From Thermoleophilia bacterium (GTDB lineage Bacteria; Actinomycetota; Thermoleophilia; Gaiellales; Gaiellaceae), in contig JAICLM010000051.1 in the NCBI GenBank assembly GCA_025927435.1, positions 1-11,496 of the forward strand: DNA of 11,496 nt, written 5' to 3'. The notes under the pieces are model-generated. The model saw nothing but the letters and a program-made list of their open reading frames with translations. It had not been told where the DNA came from and did not search any database. The position numbers and the translations under genes were made by a program. Below, in pieces: positions 1 to 6,962 of this stretch; the first letter of the stretch is position 1; each line of letters opens with the position of its first letter.

Positions 1-24
1 CGAGCCGGCTCCTGACGCAATGAG

Positions 25-42
25 CGCGGCCGCCTGGCCGCG
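25..42 (-). terminator. GC-rich hairpin after the small membrane protein gene
   Basis: A perfect 7-bp stem (CGCGGCC at 25-31 pairs with GGCCGCG at 36-42) closes a four-base loop. It lies immediately after the TGA stop at 43-45. No T-rich tract follows on either strand, so this is not a classical intrinsic terminator. It could slow polymerase, protect a 3' end, or serve a convergent gene ending just left of the window (plus-strand stops are visible at 13-15 and 21-23). A chance GC palindrome is also possible. Confidence 0.3.
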
Positions 43-231
43 TCAGAAGCTGAAGCCGCCGGGACCGGGGTACGCGTAGCCGTGCAGGTACCAGACGTCG
101 AGCCCGATCACGCCGCCGTAGGCCGCGACCCAGAGCAGCCGATACGGGACCGAGGGATCGCGCCGGACGTGGGCGACGAGCGCCCAGCCGATCACGAGCA
201 GCTGGAAGATGACGAAGGCGAGCGGCTTCAA
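43..231 (-). CDS. Small two-helix membrane protein, unknown function
   Basis: This predicts a 62-residue protein with two hydrophobic helices, roughly residues 4-21 and 31-50. A short basic loop (HVRRDPS, about 21-27) joins them, followed by an aromatic, glycine-rich tail ending GGFSF. By the positive-inside rule the loop should be cytoplasmic and both ends outside (inference). The start chosen is the TTG at 229-231, because a TAGGCT hexamer ends 8 bases upstream of it and no Shine-Dalgarno site is visible. The reading frame stays open far upstream, but that part lies antisense-like in another frame of the phosphodiesterase gene and reads as low-complexity Arg/Ala/Pro, so I exclude it. The gene begins 32 bases after the phosphodiesterase stop, on the same strand, and may be the last gene of that operon or separately transcribed. 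I do not recognise the family. The hydrophobic pattern makes a real gene likely, while the exact start is less sure. Confidence 0.6.
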   Translation of the reverse strand: MKPLAFVIFQLLVIGWALVAHVRRDPSVPYRLLWVAAYGGVIGLDVWYLHGYAYPGPGGFSF

Positions 232-239
232 CGGATCGC

Positions 240-245
240 AGCCTA
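240..245 (-). promoter_or_regulatory. Putative -10 element TAGGCT, leaderless start
   Basis: On the minus strand TAGGCT (TANNNT type) is followed by 8 bases and then the TTG start of the 62-residue membrane protein. That places the transcription start at or next to the start codon. No clear -35 element is seen. The assignment rests on spacing and on the same arrangement at five other starts in this window. Confidence 0.45.
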
Positions 246-263
246 GCCGCGCCGCCGGGCGCC

Positions 264-1895
264 CTACTCGTAGCCGAGATCGCGCAGGCGCTCGACCATC
301 TGCCGTTCCTCCTCCTCGGAGTACACGGGCTCGTCGCTGGCCTCCCGCGGCGTCTCGGCCGCGACCGTCTCGGCCGGCGTGCCCCCGTCCTCCTCGAGGA
401 TGGCCGTCAGCGGCTTGCCGTCCAGACCCTCCGCCGAGAGCCCCAGCAGGCTGAGGATGGTGGCCGGGAGCTGCACGATCTCGGAGCCGTCGGGCACGTC
501 CGCGGGCTGGATGCCCGGGCCGGTCGCCGCCAGGATGCCCGTCACGCCGTGATGGCCCGAGTAGCCGTACGAGACCTCCGGGTCGAGCTGCTCGTGCCGC
601 TCGAAGACCTGCGTCCAGCGGCGGCGGGATGGGTCCACGTTGATCCGCTCGTCGTACGGGATGAGCATGAGCTCCGGCGCCTTGTCGAGGAACCGCCCCG
701 TGAAGAGCTCCTCCTTGCGCAGCACCTGGAACGCAGCCTCGCCGGTCTGCGGGTGCGGGATCTCGGCGAGCTCGGCCGCGAGCGAGTCGATGTACGCGGC
801 GTCGTTCCGCGCATCCGTCAGCTCGCCGAGGTAGAGCTGTCCCTGCGAGGCGAAGCCGTAAGCACGCGTCGTGCCGAAGTCGATGTCGGCGAAGTTGCGG
901 TCGGCCGCCGGGCGCGGCAGGAACGGGAGCTTGTCGAGCGTGCGGCCGTACCACGGCACCGTTCGCACGAGCTTCTGGTCGACGCGCGCCAGGTAGTCGA
1001 GCCGTCCGCGCCGCCACGGTTGCAGCGACCGCTTGCGGAAGCGGAGGTGGCCGCGCTCCTCGAGCCAGCGGTCCAGATGGAACATCCAGTAGATCGGCTT
1101 CATCCCGTGGTCCGAGAAGAGGAGGACGGTCGGCTCCTCGCCGTATCGCGCCTCGGCTGCGTCGATCAGCTCGCCGCAGAGGGCGTCGACGCGCTCGTAG
1201 ACCTGCAGGAGCTCGTCGCCGGATCCGGTCGACTCGTGCGCGGGGTGCTCGGGGTCGAAGCGGGCGTATCCGAGGTGGCCGACGTGGTCGGTGCTCATGA
1301 AGTCGACGGCGAGCAGCCCGAGGTCGGGCTCCAGCTCGAACACGAGCTTGCAGACGCCGGCCATCTGCTCGGCGTGCTCGAGCAGCCGGCCCGTGTAGGC
1401 GGGGAAGTCCTCCCACCAGCGCTCGGCCATCGGGTGGTGCGCCGTGACGAGATCCGGGTAGGCGGCGAAGATCTTCTCCTCGGCGCTCGCAGGGAGGATC
1501 TGCGGCCGCTCGGGGCCGCCGTAGCCGGTGACGACGATCCCGTCGAGCGGCTCCGCCGGATACGTGAACGGGATCCCGACGTACGCCGAGCGGATCCCGG
1601 CCGCGCCGAGGAGCCGCCAGATCGGCGTTCCCGCGCGGCTCGCGGCGCTCTCGAGCTTCTGCGTGCCGCGGTTCGGGTTGGTCGTGAAGTTGAAGATGCC
1701 GTGGCCGGCGGGATTCAGTCCCGTGAGGAAGCTCGACCAGGCGGTCGGCGTGAAGGCCGGGATCGTCGAGCGAAGCGGGCCGAACGCTCCCTCCCGCGCG
1801 AGCCGCGAGATCGTCGGCAGCTTCCCCTCGCTCATCAGGCGCCGGACGAGGTCGTAGTCGGCGCCGTCGAACGCGAGCGCGAGGACACGCTTCAC
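264..1895 (-). CDS. Alkaline-phosphatase-superfamily phosphodiesterase (type I PDE/nucleotide pyrophosphatase-like)
   Basis: This is a 543-residue, two-metal hydrolase or transferase of the alkaline phosphatase superfamily. Visible metal and catalytic sites, in order, are: D10 in LALAFDGAD; the likely nucleophile T49 in AFTPTAWSSF followed by TGLNPAGHGIFNF; D203 and H207 in MSTDHVGH; D262 and H263 in LFSDHGM; and a late His pair (H448/H449) in GYSGHHG. The C-terminus (YSEEEERQMVERLRDLGYE) is an acidic amphipathic tail of the sort common in this group. There is no signal peptide or membrane helix, so it should be cytosolic. The GTG start at 1893-1895 overlaps the stop of the upstream glycosyltransferase by four bases (GTGA), which fixes the start and implies coupled translation. 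Family membership is firm. The substrate is not readable from sequence; a nucleotide-sugar, lipid-phosphate or phosphodiester group on a glycan precursor would fit the neighbours (inference). Confidence 0.9.
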   Translation of the reverse strand: MKRVLALAFDGADYDLVRRLMSEGKLPTISRLAREGAFGPLRSTIPAFTPTAWSSFLTGLNPAGHGIFNFTTNPNRGTQKLESAASRAGTPIWRLLGAAGIRSAYVGIPFTYPAEPLDGIVVTGYGGPERPQILPASAEEKIFAAYPDLVTAHHPMAERWWEDFPAYTGRLLEHAEQMAGVCKLVFELEPDLGLLAVDFMSTDHVGHLGYARFDPEHPAHESTGSGDELLQVYERVDALCGELIDAAEARYGEEPTVLLFSDHGMKPIYWMFHLDRWLEERGHLRFRKRSLQPWRRGRLDYLARVDQKLVRTVPWYGRTLDKLPFLPRPAADRNFADIDFGTTRAYGFASQGQLYLGELTDARNDAAYIDSLAAELAEIPHPQTGEAAFQVLRKEELFTGRFLDKAPELMLIPYDERINVDPSRRRWTQVFERHEQLDPEVSYGYSGHHGVTGILAATGPGIQPADVPDGSEIVQLPATILSLLGLSAEGLDGKPLTAILEEDGGTPAETVAAETPREASDEPVYSEEEERQMVERLRDLGYE

Positions 1896-3013
1896 CGGCC
1901 CAGCACCTCGCGGTAGACCTGCTCGAGCTGCGCGGTCGGGTCGCCGAAGCGGGCGTGCACCTCGCGGAGGTTGCGCTCGCCGTAGCTCCGCCGCAACCCT
2001 GCGTCGCGCGCGAGTCGCACCATGGCGGCGGCGACCGCGTCCACGTCGTGGCGGTCGGCGACGAGCTCGCCGCCTTCGCCCTGCTGGATCCACTCGTCCA
2101 TGGAGGGCGCGAGCCCGACGACGAGCGCGACGCCGCTCGCCATCGTCTCGAGCAGCGAGGCGGGGGAGGAGTCGACGTCGGCCAGCGTGACCGCGAAGTC
2201 AGCGGACGCCGTCACCGAGGGAAGCTCCGCTGCGGGCACGTCCCGTACGGCCATGTAGGGCTCGACTCCGAGCTCGGCTGCGAGCCGGTCGAACTCGTCG
2301 CGGGTCCAACCGCCCCCCGCGCTCGAGAAGAGGCGCAGCTCCGGCGCCTCCTGTCGCGCTTTCGCAAAGGCGCGAAGGACGACGTCGAGGTTCGAGTAGG
2401 GGCGGAAGTTACGGAGCGAGAGGCAGACGACCGCGTCGTCGGGCCAGCCGAGCGCCTGCCAGCGGCTCCGGTCCGCATGCTCGGGCGAGTAGCCGTCGAT
2501 GCGCGCGTGCCAGAAGATGCGGTGGAACTTCGCGCGGTCGGCGCCGAGCCGGACCGCGGCGTCCTCGAGAGCCTGCGAGTTGACGACGTAGGCGAGCGCG
2601 CGGGCGGGCGCGATGCCCACGCGAGCGCGTTCCTCGGCTTCGGGCGACTGCCACGCGTCGACGATCGCGTCCTTTCCCCACGGGCTGACGACGAGCGGCC
2701 CGAGCCCGGCGCGCGCGGTCCAGTAGCCGTACGGGAGCAGGTAGTGGGAGTGGACGACGTCAGGCTGCACGCGCCGCGCCAGCCCGGTGAGGGCCGGCGC
2801 CATGCGGAAGCGCCGCACCAGCGGCACCTTCAGCAGCGCGTCGAGATCCTGGAACTGGTGGACGACGAGGCCGTCGAGCTCGCCCTCGCGCGGGTTGACG
2901 CGGCCCGATGCGAGGTGCACCTCGTGCCCACGCTCCGCGAGCCGGGTCGCCCAGCGGGCGAAGTGCCGTGACTTCGCGTCGCCGATGCCGAGGATGCGGA
3001 GCGTCTCAGCCAC
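1892..3013 (-). CDS. Glycosyltransferase family 4-like protein
   Basis: This 373-residue GT-B-fold enzyme should transfer a sugar from a nucleotide-sugar donor to an acceptor on the cytoplasmic face. The N-terminal half has a Rossmann start (LRILGIGDAKSRHFARW), a DVVHSHYLLPYGY segment near residue 85 and VVSPWGKDA near 108, all typical of the acceptor-side domain. The C-terminal half carries LSLRNFRPYSNLDVVLRAFA near 198 and the donor-site segment DSSPASLLETMASG near 281. In this segment E289 is kept but the first acidic position of the usual E-x7-E motif is Asp. The start is the GTG at 3011-3013, overlapping the end of the ATP-grasp gene by 8 bases. The stop overlaps the next gene by 4 bases. 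Donor and acceptor cannot be told. The tight coupling with an ATP-grasp ligase and a phosphodiesterase suggests one pathway building a decorated surface glycan. Confidence 0.9.
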   Translation of the reverse strand: MAETLRILGIGDAKSRHFARWATRLAERGHEVHLASGRVNPREGELDGLVVHQFQDLDALLKVPLVRRFRMAPALTGLARRVQPDVVHSHYLLPYGYWTARAGLGPLVVSPWGKDAIVDAWQSPEAEERARVGIAPARALAYVVNSQALEDAAVRLGADRAKFHRIFWHARIDGYSPEHADRSRWQALGWPDDAVVCLSLRNFRPYSNLDVVLRAFAKARQEAPELRLFSSAGGGWTRDEFDRLAAELGVEPYMAVRDVPAAELPSVTASADFAVTLADVDSSPASLLETMASGVALVVGLAPSMDEWIQQGEGGELVADRHDVDAVAAAMVRLARDAGLRRSYGERNLREVHARFGDPTAQLEQVYREVLGR

Positions 3014-4148
3014 GGCGTCCGGCGCCGGTCAGCGTCCGCACTCCGCGCACCGCATGGCGGCCGATCTGCACGAGCGCCGGCTTCGGGTCGTCCCGCGCGA
3101 ACACCGCGTCGACATAGGGCGGCCGCTCGAGCGCCCGTCCCGACCCCGCCATCAGCGTGATCGCCCAGCGCTTGCCGTCGCCGTGCATCCGCGCGGGTGG
3201 CAGCGGGTCGCCGATCAGGTCGCGGTACGCGATCCAGGGCAGGTCGACGCCGCACGCCGCGGCGAGGCTGTGCCACTGCCAGAGGCGCGGGTTCACCTCC
3301 AGGAGCTTGAAGCGCCCGTCGCGCGGATCGCGCATGAGCTCCACCTGCGAGATGCCGTGGAAACCGAGCGCTCGCAGGAGAGCGAGGCCGTGCTCGACGA
3401 CCTCGTCCACCCAGAGCGCCTCGCCGGCGCGTGCGCTGCCCATGTAGCCGCGCGTCTGGCTCAGCTTGTGGCCGGAGAAGAGCCCGAGCGCCTCTCCGTC
3501 GCGGTCGAGGTAGCTGCCGAGCGTCCACATCTCTTCCGGGCCGCTCGGGATCAGCTCCTGCACCATCGGCACGTACGGGGCTGCGGCCTCGTAGGCGCGC
3601 TCGAGCTCGGCGGCCGTCCCGCAGCGGAAAAGCTGGCGCTTGTGGCTGCGCCGGAAGCCGACGTTGGCCGACGGCTTGACGACGAGCGGGAAGCCGACCT
3701 CCTCGCCGGCGGCGCGCGCCTCCTCCGCCGAGGCGGGGTACATCGTGCGCGGGATCGGGACGCCGGCCGCCTCGGCCGTCTCGAGCTGGTGGCGTTTGCT
3801 CTGGATCTTCTCCAGCACCTCCCAGTCCGGGAACGGAAAGCGGTAGCGCTCGCCGAGGACGTCGGCGTGGCGGGCGATCGCGTTCAGGTGCTCGTCGTGC
3901 GTGGGGAAGATGGGGAGCGGGTCGTCGGTCTCCTCCGCAATCGCGCGGAGGGCCTCGATGAATCCGTGTTCGTCGTCGAGCGGGTCGGGAGCGAGGCGTG
4001 CCTCCGCGTAGCGCGAGCGCAGGCCGAGTGCGTAGGGGCGGTTGTCGACCGCGAGCACGCGCAGCCCGTGCCGCCCGAGCGAGCGGATCGCCGCGAGGCC
4101 GTTCACCCATGCGACCTCGACGACGACGGCCGTGCCCCTCCCAGACAT
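3006..4148 (-). CDS. ATP-grasp carboxylate-amine/thiol ligase-like enzyme
   Basis: This 380-residue ATP-grasp protein should activate a carboxylate as an acyl phosphate and join it to an amine or similar nucleophile. The pre-ATP-grasp Rossmann part covers about residues 1-110. A helix with K118 (EKIQSKRHQLETAEAAGVPIPRT) precedes the core. ATP-binding features are K158 in GFPLVVKPS, the hinge VQELIPSGPEEMW at 196-208, and the Mg-binding acids E270 (SQVELMRD) and E284/N286 (KLLEVNPRLWQWHSLA). It resembles the broad family of predicted ATP-grasp enzymes often found in polysaccharide loci (COG3919-like, from memory). The ATG at 4146-4148 is preceded at 7 bases by TAGACT, and its 3' end overlaps the glycosyltransferase gene. 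It could attach an amino acid or other acyl/amine group to a sugar precursor (inference). The substrates are unknown. Confidence 0.87.
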   Translation of the reverse strand: MSGRGTAVVVEVAWVNGLAAIRSLGRHGLRVLAVDNRPYALGLRSRYAEARLAPDPLDDEHGFIEALRAIAEETDDPLPIFPTHDEHLNAIARHADVLGERYRFPFPDWEVLEKIQSKRHQLETAEAAGVPIPRTMYPASAEEARAAGEEVGFPLVVKPSANVGFRRSHKRQLFRCGTAAELERAYEAAAPYVPMVQELIPSGPEEMWTLGSYLDRDGEALGLFSGHKLSQTRGYMGSARAGEALWVDEVVEHGLALLRALGFHGISQVELMRDPRDGRFKLLEVNPRLWQWHSLAAACGVDLPWIAYRDLIGDPLPPARMHGDGKRWAITLMAGSGRALERPPYVDAVFARDDPKPALVQIGRHAVRGVRTLTGAGRRG

Positions 4149-4155
4149 CCGCGCG

Positions 4156-4161
4156 AGTCTA
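4156..4161 (-). promoter_or_regulatory. Putative -10 element TAGACT overlapping the flippase stop codon
   Basis: On the minus strand TAGACT lies 7 bases before the ATG of the ATP-grasp gene, fitting a leaderless transcript. Its first three bases are the TAG stop of the flippase gene (4159-4161). The 11-base string TAGACTCGCGC is identical to that in front of the divergent deacetylase-like gene. No convincing -35 box is present. Confidence 0.55.
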
Positions 4162-5673
4162 GTTATGCGCCGGAAGCAATCGCCGCAGGCGCTTCCGCTC
4201 GGCCGGCAGGTAGAACCCGACGGCGGCGAGCAGCACCGGGTAGGCGAGCGTCAGCCCCACGGCGAGGGGCAGTGACTGGGGCATCTCCTTGCCGATTGCG
4301 GTGAGCGCACCGGCCACGGCAACGAGCACGACCACCCGCCGCCACTGGTACTGGACCGGGTAGACGCGCTGCGCGTTCCACGTCCGCAGAACCATGATGA
4401 GGATGTAGCCGGCGAGGGTGGCGTAGGCCGCGCCGAGCATCCCGTAGGCCGGGATCAGCCAGAGATTGAGCGCGAAGTTGAGGAGTGCGCCGGCGGTGGT
4501 CGCGACCCAGTTGAACTGTGTCTGGCGCGCCCGGCCGGTGGCGATCGTCACCACGATGAAGCCGGCGAAGAAGATGCTTCCGAACGCGAGGGCCGGGATC
4601 GCCTCCGAGGCCGGCCAGTAGCCGGGCCTGCGCGCGAGGAGGCGGACGATCCAGGGCGCGAAGAGGCTCAGGCCGACGGCCGTCCAGGCGGCGATGAACA
4701 TCAGGTACGTGAGGACGAAGGAATACGTGCGCTTCGCCTGGCCCTCGTCGTCGATCGAGTACGCGAACGCCGGCCAGGCGACCTGGAAGGCGGTGAACAG
4801 GAGCACCATCGCCGAGCTGATCTTGACCGCGAGCGAGTACTGACCCAGTTGATGCAGCGCGTAGGAGCCGTGCAGGAGCTTGGCGAGCATGAACCGGTCG
4901 CCGAAGTTCATCACCCAGGTCGCGAGCGCGGCCGCCATGAGCGGGATCCCGAAGCGGTTGAGCGTCCGCAGCAGCCTGTGATCGAACTGGAGGCCGAGCT
5001 GTTCGCGGCGGTAGCCGAGGAGCGCGATGAAGACGACCAGAGTTCCGCTGAGGTTGCCGACGATGATTCCAAGGGGGCCGTGCTTGTAGACGACCACGAG
5101 GATGACGGTGAGCGGCACCGTGATGCCGATGTTGAGGAGCGTCGCGATCGAGAAGGCGACCGACCGCTGCTCGGCCCGGAACAGGTTCGTCATCTGGGCA
5201 TAGTTCACGTTGACCCAGAGCAGCACGGCCGTGGCGACGACGAGGCTCGTGCCGCTGCCGTGGAGCCCCGCGCCGGGCCGCCAGTTCACGTTCAGCCACC
5301 GCGCGATCTCCGGAGCGAAGATGACGCACAGGGCGAGCGCGAGCGTCGAGTAGCCCATCTGCGCCCAGAAGCAGGTGCGGATCAGCCGGCGTCGGTACTC
5401 GGGGGCCTTGTCCACGAAGTAGAAGCGGATGAAACCGAAGTTGGCGCCGCCCCGGATCAGGACGACTGCGACCGCCATCACGGACATGAGGAGCTCGATC
5501 CGGCCGTAGTCCCCAACGGAGACGTAGCTCGTGTAGAGCGGCAGCATGAGGACCGCGAGGAAGCGCGAGACGAGACCACCGATCCCGTAGATCACGGAGT
5601 GGCGGCTGAGCTCGGAGAGCTGGGAGGCGAGCGAGCGCGGGCGGGCGGGCTGCTGCTGCGGCTCCTCGGTCAC
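4159..5673 (-). CDS. Polysaccharide/oligosaccharide flippase, MOP superfamily (Wzx-like)
   Basis: This 504-residue, highly hydrophobic protein has about a dozen or more membrane helices, as expected for flippases that move undecaprenyl-linked sugars across the plasma membrane. After a polar N-terminus rich in Gln/Pro, the first helices read HSVIYGIGGLVSRFLAVLMLPL and then YTSYVSVGDYGRIELL, a pattern typical of this family. A central segment (LNRFGIPLMAAALATWVMNFGDRFML) matches the start of the second six-helix bundle. I chose the GTG at 5671-5673 because a TACCCT hexamer ends 8 bases upstream. A TTG at 5680-5682 would add three residues (MEP) but overlaps that hexamer. The gene is divergent from the deacetylase-like gene, and its stop codon forms part of the ATP-grasp promoter. 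The family is confident; the transported glycan is unknown. No polymerase or initiating transferase gene is in the window. Confidence 0.88.
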   Translation of the reverse strand: MTEEPQQQPARPRSLASQLSELSRHSVIYGIGGLVSRFLAVLMLPLYTSYVSVGDYGRIELLMSVMAVAVVLIRGGANFGFIRFYFVDKAPEYRRRLIRTCFWAQMGYSTLALALCVIFAPEIARWLNVNWRPGAGLHGSGTSLVVATAVLLWVNVNYAQMTNLFRAEQRSVAFSIATLLNIGITVPLTVILVVVYKHGPLGIIVGNLSGTLVVFIALLGYRREQLGLQFDHRLLRTLNRFGIPLMAAALATWVMNFGDRFMLAKLLHGSYALHQLGQYSLAVKISSAMVLLFTAFQVAWPAFAYSIDDEGQAKRTYSFVLTYLMFIAAWTAVGLSLFAPWIVRLLARRPGYWPASEAIPALAFGSIFFAGFIVVTIATGRARQTQFNWVATTAGALLNFALNLWLIPAYGMLGAAYATLAGYILIMVLRTWNAQRVYPVQYQWRRVVVLVAVAGALTAIGKEMPQSLPLAVGLTLAYPVLLAAVGFYLPAERKRLRRLLPAHN

Positions 5674-5681
5674 GGGCTCCA

Positions 5682-5687
5682 AGGGTA
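5682..5687 (-). promoter_or_regulatory. Putative -10 element TACCCT for the flippase gene
   Basis: On the minus strand TACCCT is followed by 8 bases and the GTG start at 5671-5673, consistent with a leaderless or nearly leaderless transcript. A GGAG lies within the spacer only 3 bases from the GTG, which could instead act as a closely spaced ribosome-binding site if transcription starts farther upstream. It is divergent from the TAGACT at 5723-5728 within a 61-base intergenic region. Confidence 0.4.
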
Positions 5688-5722
5688 GCCCGCTCCCTGG
5701 CGGGGCAATCCGTTTCGGGCAC

Positions 5723-5728
5723 TAGACT
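5723..5728 (+). promoter_or_regulatory. Putative -10 element TAGACT for the deacetylase-like gene
   Basis: TAGACT is followed by six bases (CGCGCC) and then GTG at 5735. The transcription start should fall on or beside the start codon, so the mRNA would be leaderless. No Shine-Dalgarno sequence precedes the GTG, which fits. The hexamer and following five bases repeat exactly upstream of the ATP-grasp gene. Confidence 0.55.
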
Positions 5729-5734
5729 CGCGCC

Positions 5735-6952
5735 GTGGCGATCCCCGCTTCTGTCGAGCAGCGGGCGCGCTGGGTGCTCGACATGGTGGGAGCCCCCGGC
5801 CTGCGCCTCGGCGACGATCTGCCCTTCCGGCCGGACGCCTGGGAGGCGGTCGAACGTGGTGAGCTGCCGGAAGGGGACGAGCTCGCGGCCGGCTTCTTCC
5901 ACCTGGCGCGCGTCGAGGAACGGGGGTCGGAGCGCGACCGGCACGGACGCTTTCTCGCTGCCTCGTCGTGTCTCGACCCGCTCGACCCGCCGCTCGAGCG
6001 GCTGCGCCGGGAGCTCGGTGTCGAGCCGCCGAGCTATCGGGGGGCACGGTTCGTGGTCGCGCTCACGCACGACGTCGACGTCCCGTGGCGCTGGACGAGG
6101 ATCGGCGTCCGCGGCGCGGCCGCTCGGCTGAAGAGCCACGCGCTCGCGGGTCGTACCGGCGACGCCGTGCACGAGGCGCGTGGGCTCGCCCGCGTGCCGC
6201 TCCACAAGGTGCGCGGCACCGATCCGAACTGGCGCTTCGCGGAGATCGCCGCGGAGGAGAGCGCGCACGGCGCCCGCTCGAGCTTCTTCGTGATGGCGGG
6301 CCACGGGCACCGGGCCGACGGCGCCGCGCCCGAGGCGTACGAGCGGCTCCGGCCGCGGCTGGTGGAGACGCTGCTCGGCACCGGGGCAGAGGTGGGGCTC
6401 CACGGCAGCTACCTCGCCGCCGACGACCTCGAGCGTCTCGCGCGGGAACGCGTGCTGCTCGCGCAGCTCGACGGCCCGCTGATCGGGCAGCGCTACCACT
6501 ACCTCCGCGTCGATCCGCACCGGAACCTCGCGCCGCTCGCCGGGATCGGCTTCCGCTACGACACGTCGCTCGGCTTCCCCGACGCGCTCGGGTTCCGGGC
6601 CGGCATCGCGCATCCGTTCCGTCCCTGGGACTTCGCGCGCGAGCGTCCAGCCGACCTCGTCGAGGTGCCGCTCGCCGTGATGGATGCAACCCTCGCCGAG
6701 GAGCGGTACGAGGGGCTTTCCGCGGACGAGGCGAAGCCTCGCGTGCTGGCGCTCCTCGACCGGGCGGCCGAGCACGGTGGCGCGTTCTCGATCCTCTGGC
6801 ACCCGGAGCGCTTCGACGCGCCGAGCGCGCGCGGCTGGGACCGGCTCTACTTCGACCTGATCGAGGCGGTGCGCGAGCGCGGCGGCGTCTGTCTGGCCGC
6901 TGGGGAGCTCGCTGGCCTGGCAGCGGAGCGCCTCGGACTGCCTCGCGACTAA
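5735..6952 (+). CDS. Polysaccharide-deacetylase-fold protein (NodB-like), probably cytosolic
   Basis: This 405-residue protein carries a carbohydrate esterase 4-type fold. Motif 1 is ALTHDVDVP (D113 as catalytic base, D115 as metal ligand by family analogy). Motif 2 is AEVGLHGSY with H223, but the usual second His of HxxxH is absent (HGSYLAAD). Later motifs are RYHYLRVD at 253-260, FRYDTSLGF at 273-281, GFRAGIAHPFRPWDF at 286-300 and ILWHPERF with H356. The last three belong to a recognised branch of the family with a long N-terminal extension (here about residues 1-100), usually found in surface-polysaccharide loci. The extra His in HYLR or AHPF might complete the metal site (inference). There is no signal peptide, unlike secreted peptidoglycan deacetylases, so it may act on a cytosolic sugar precursor. 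The GTG start is supported by the TAGACT 6 bases upstream. Fold confident; deacetylase activity likely but not proven. Confidence 0.83.
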   Translation: MAIPASVEQRARWVLDMVGAPGLRLGDDLPFRPDAWEAVERGELPEGDELAAGFFHLARVEERGSERDRHGRFLAASSCLDPLDPPLERLRRELGVEPPSYRGARFVVALTHDVDVPWRWTRIGVRGAAARLKSHALAGRTGDAVHEARGLARVPLHKVRGTDPNWRFAEIAAEESAHGARSSFFVMAGHGHRADGAAPEAYERLRPRLVETLLGTGAEVGLHGSYLAADDLERLARERVLLAQLDGPLIGQRYHYLRVDPHRNLAPLAGIGFRYDTSLGFPDALGFRAGIAHPFRPWDFARERPADLVEVPLAVMDATLAEERYEGLSADEAKPRVLALLDRAAEHGGAFSILWHPERFDAPSARGWDRLYFDLIEAVRERGGVCLAAGELAGLAAERLGLPRD

Positions 6953-6955
6953 CGT
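6950..6955 (+). promoter_or_regulatory. Putative -10 element TAACGT overlapping the deacetylase-like gene stop
   Basis: TAACGT begins with the TAA stop of the deacetylase-like gene (6950-6952) and ends 7 bases before the ATG at 6963-6965. This would give a leaderless mRNA for the second phosphodiesterase gene. The hexamer is a weaker match than the TAGACT or TACACT sites because position 5 is G. Read-through from the upstream gene is equally possible, since only 10 bases separate the two reading frames. Confidence 0.4.
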
Positions 6956-6962
6956 GGCGCCC

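Noticed and set aside
549..2971. Long plus-strand frames (549-1916 and 1955-2971) opposite the first phosphodiesterase and glycosyltransferase
   Set aside because: Both are in register to mirror the sense codons and lack domain features; the minus-strand genes have intact catalytic motifs.
5680..5682. TTG as start of the flippase gene
   Set aside because: It adds only MEP and lies within the end of the putative -10 TACCCT. The GTG at 5671-5673 has the proper spacing from that hexamer.
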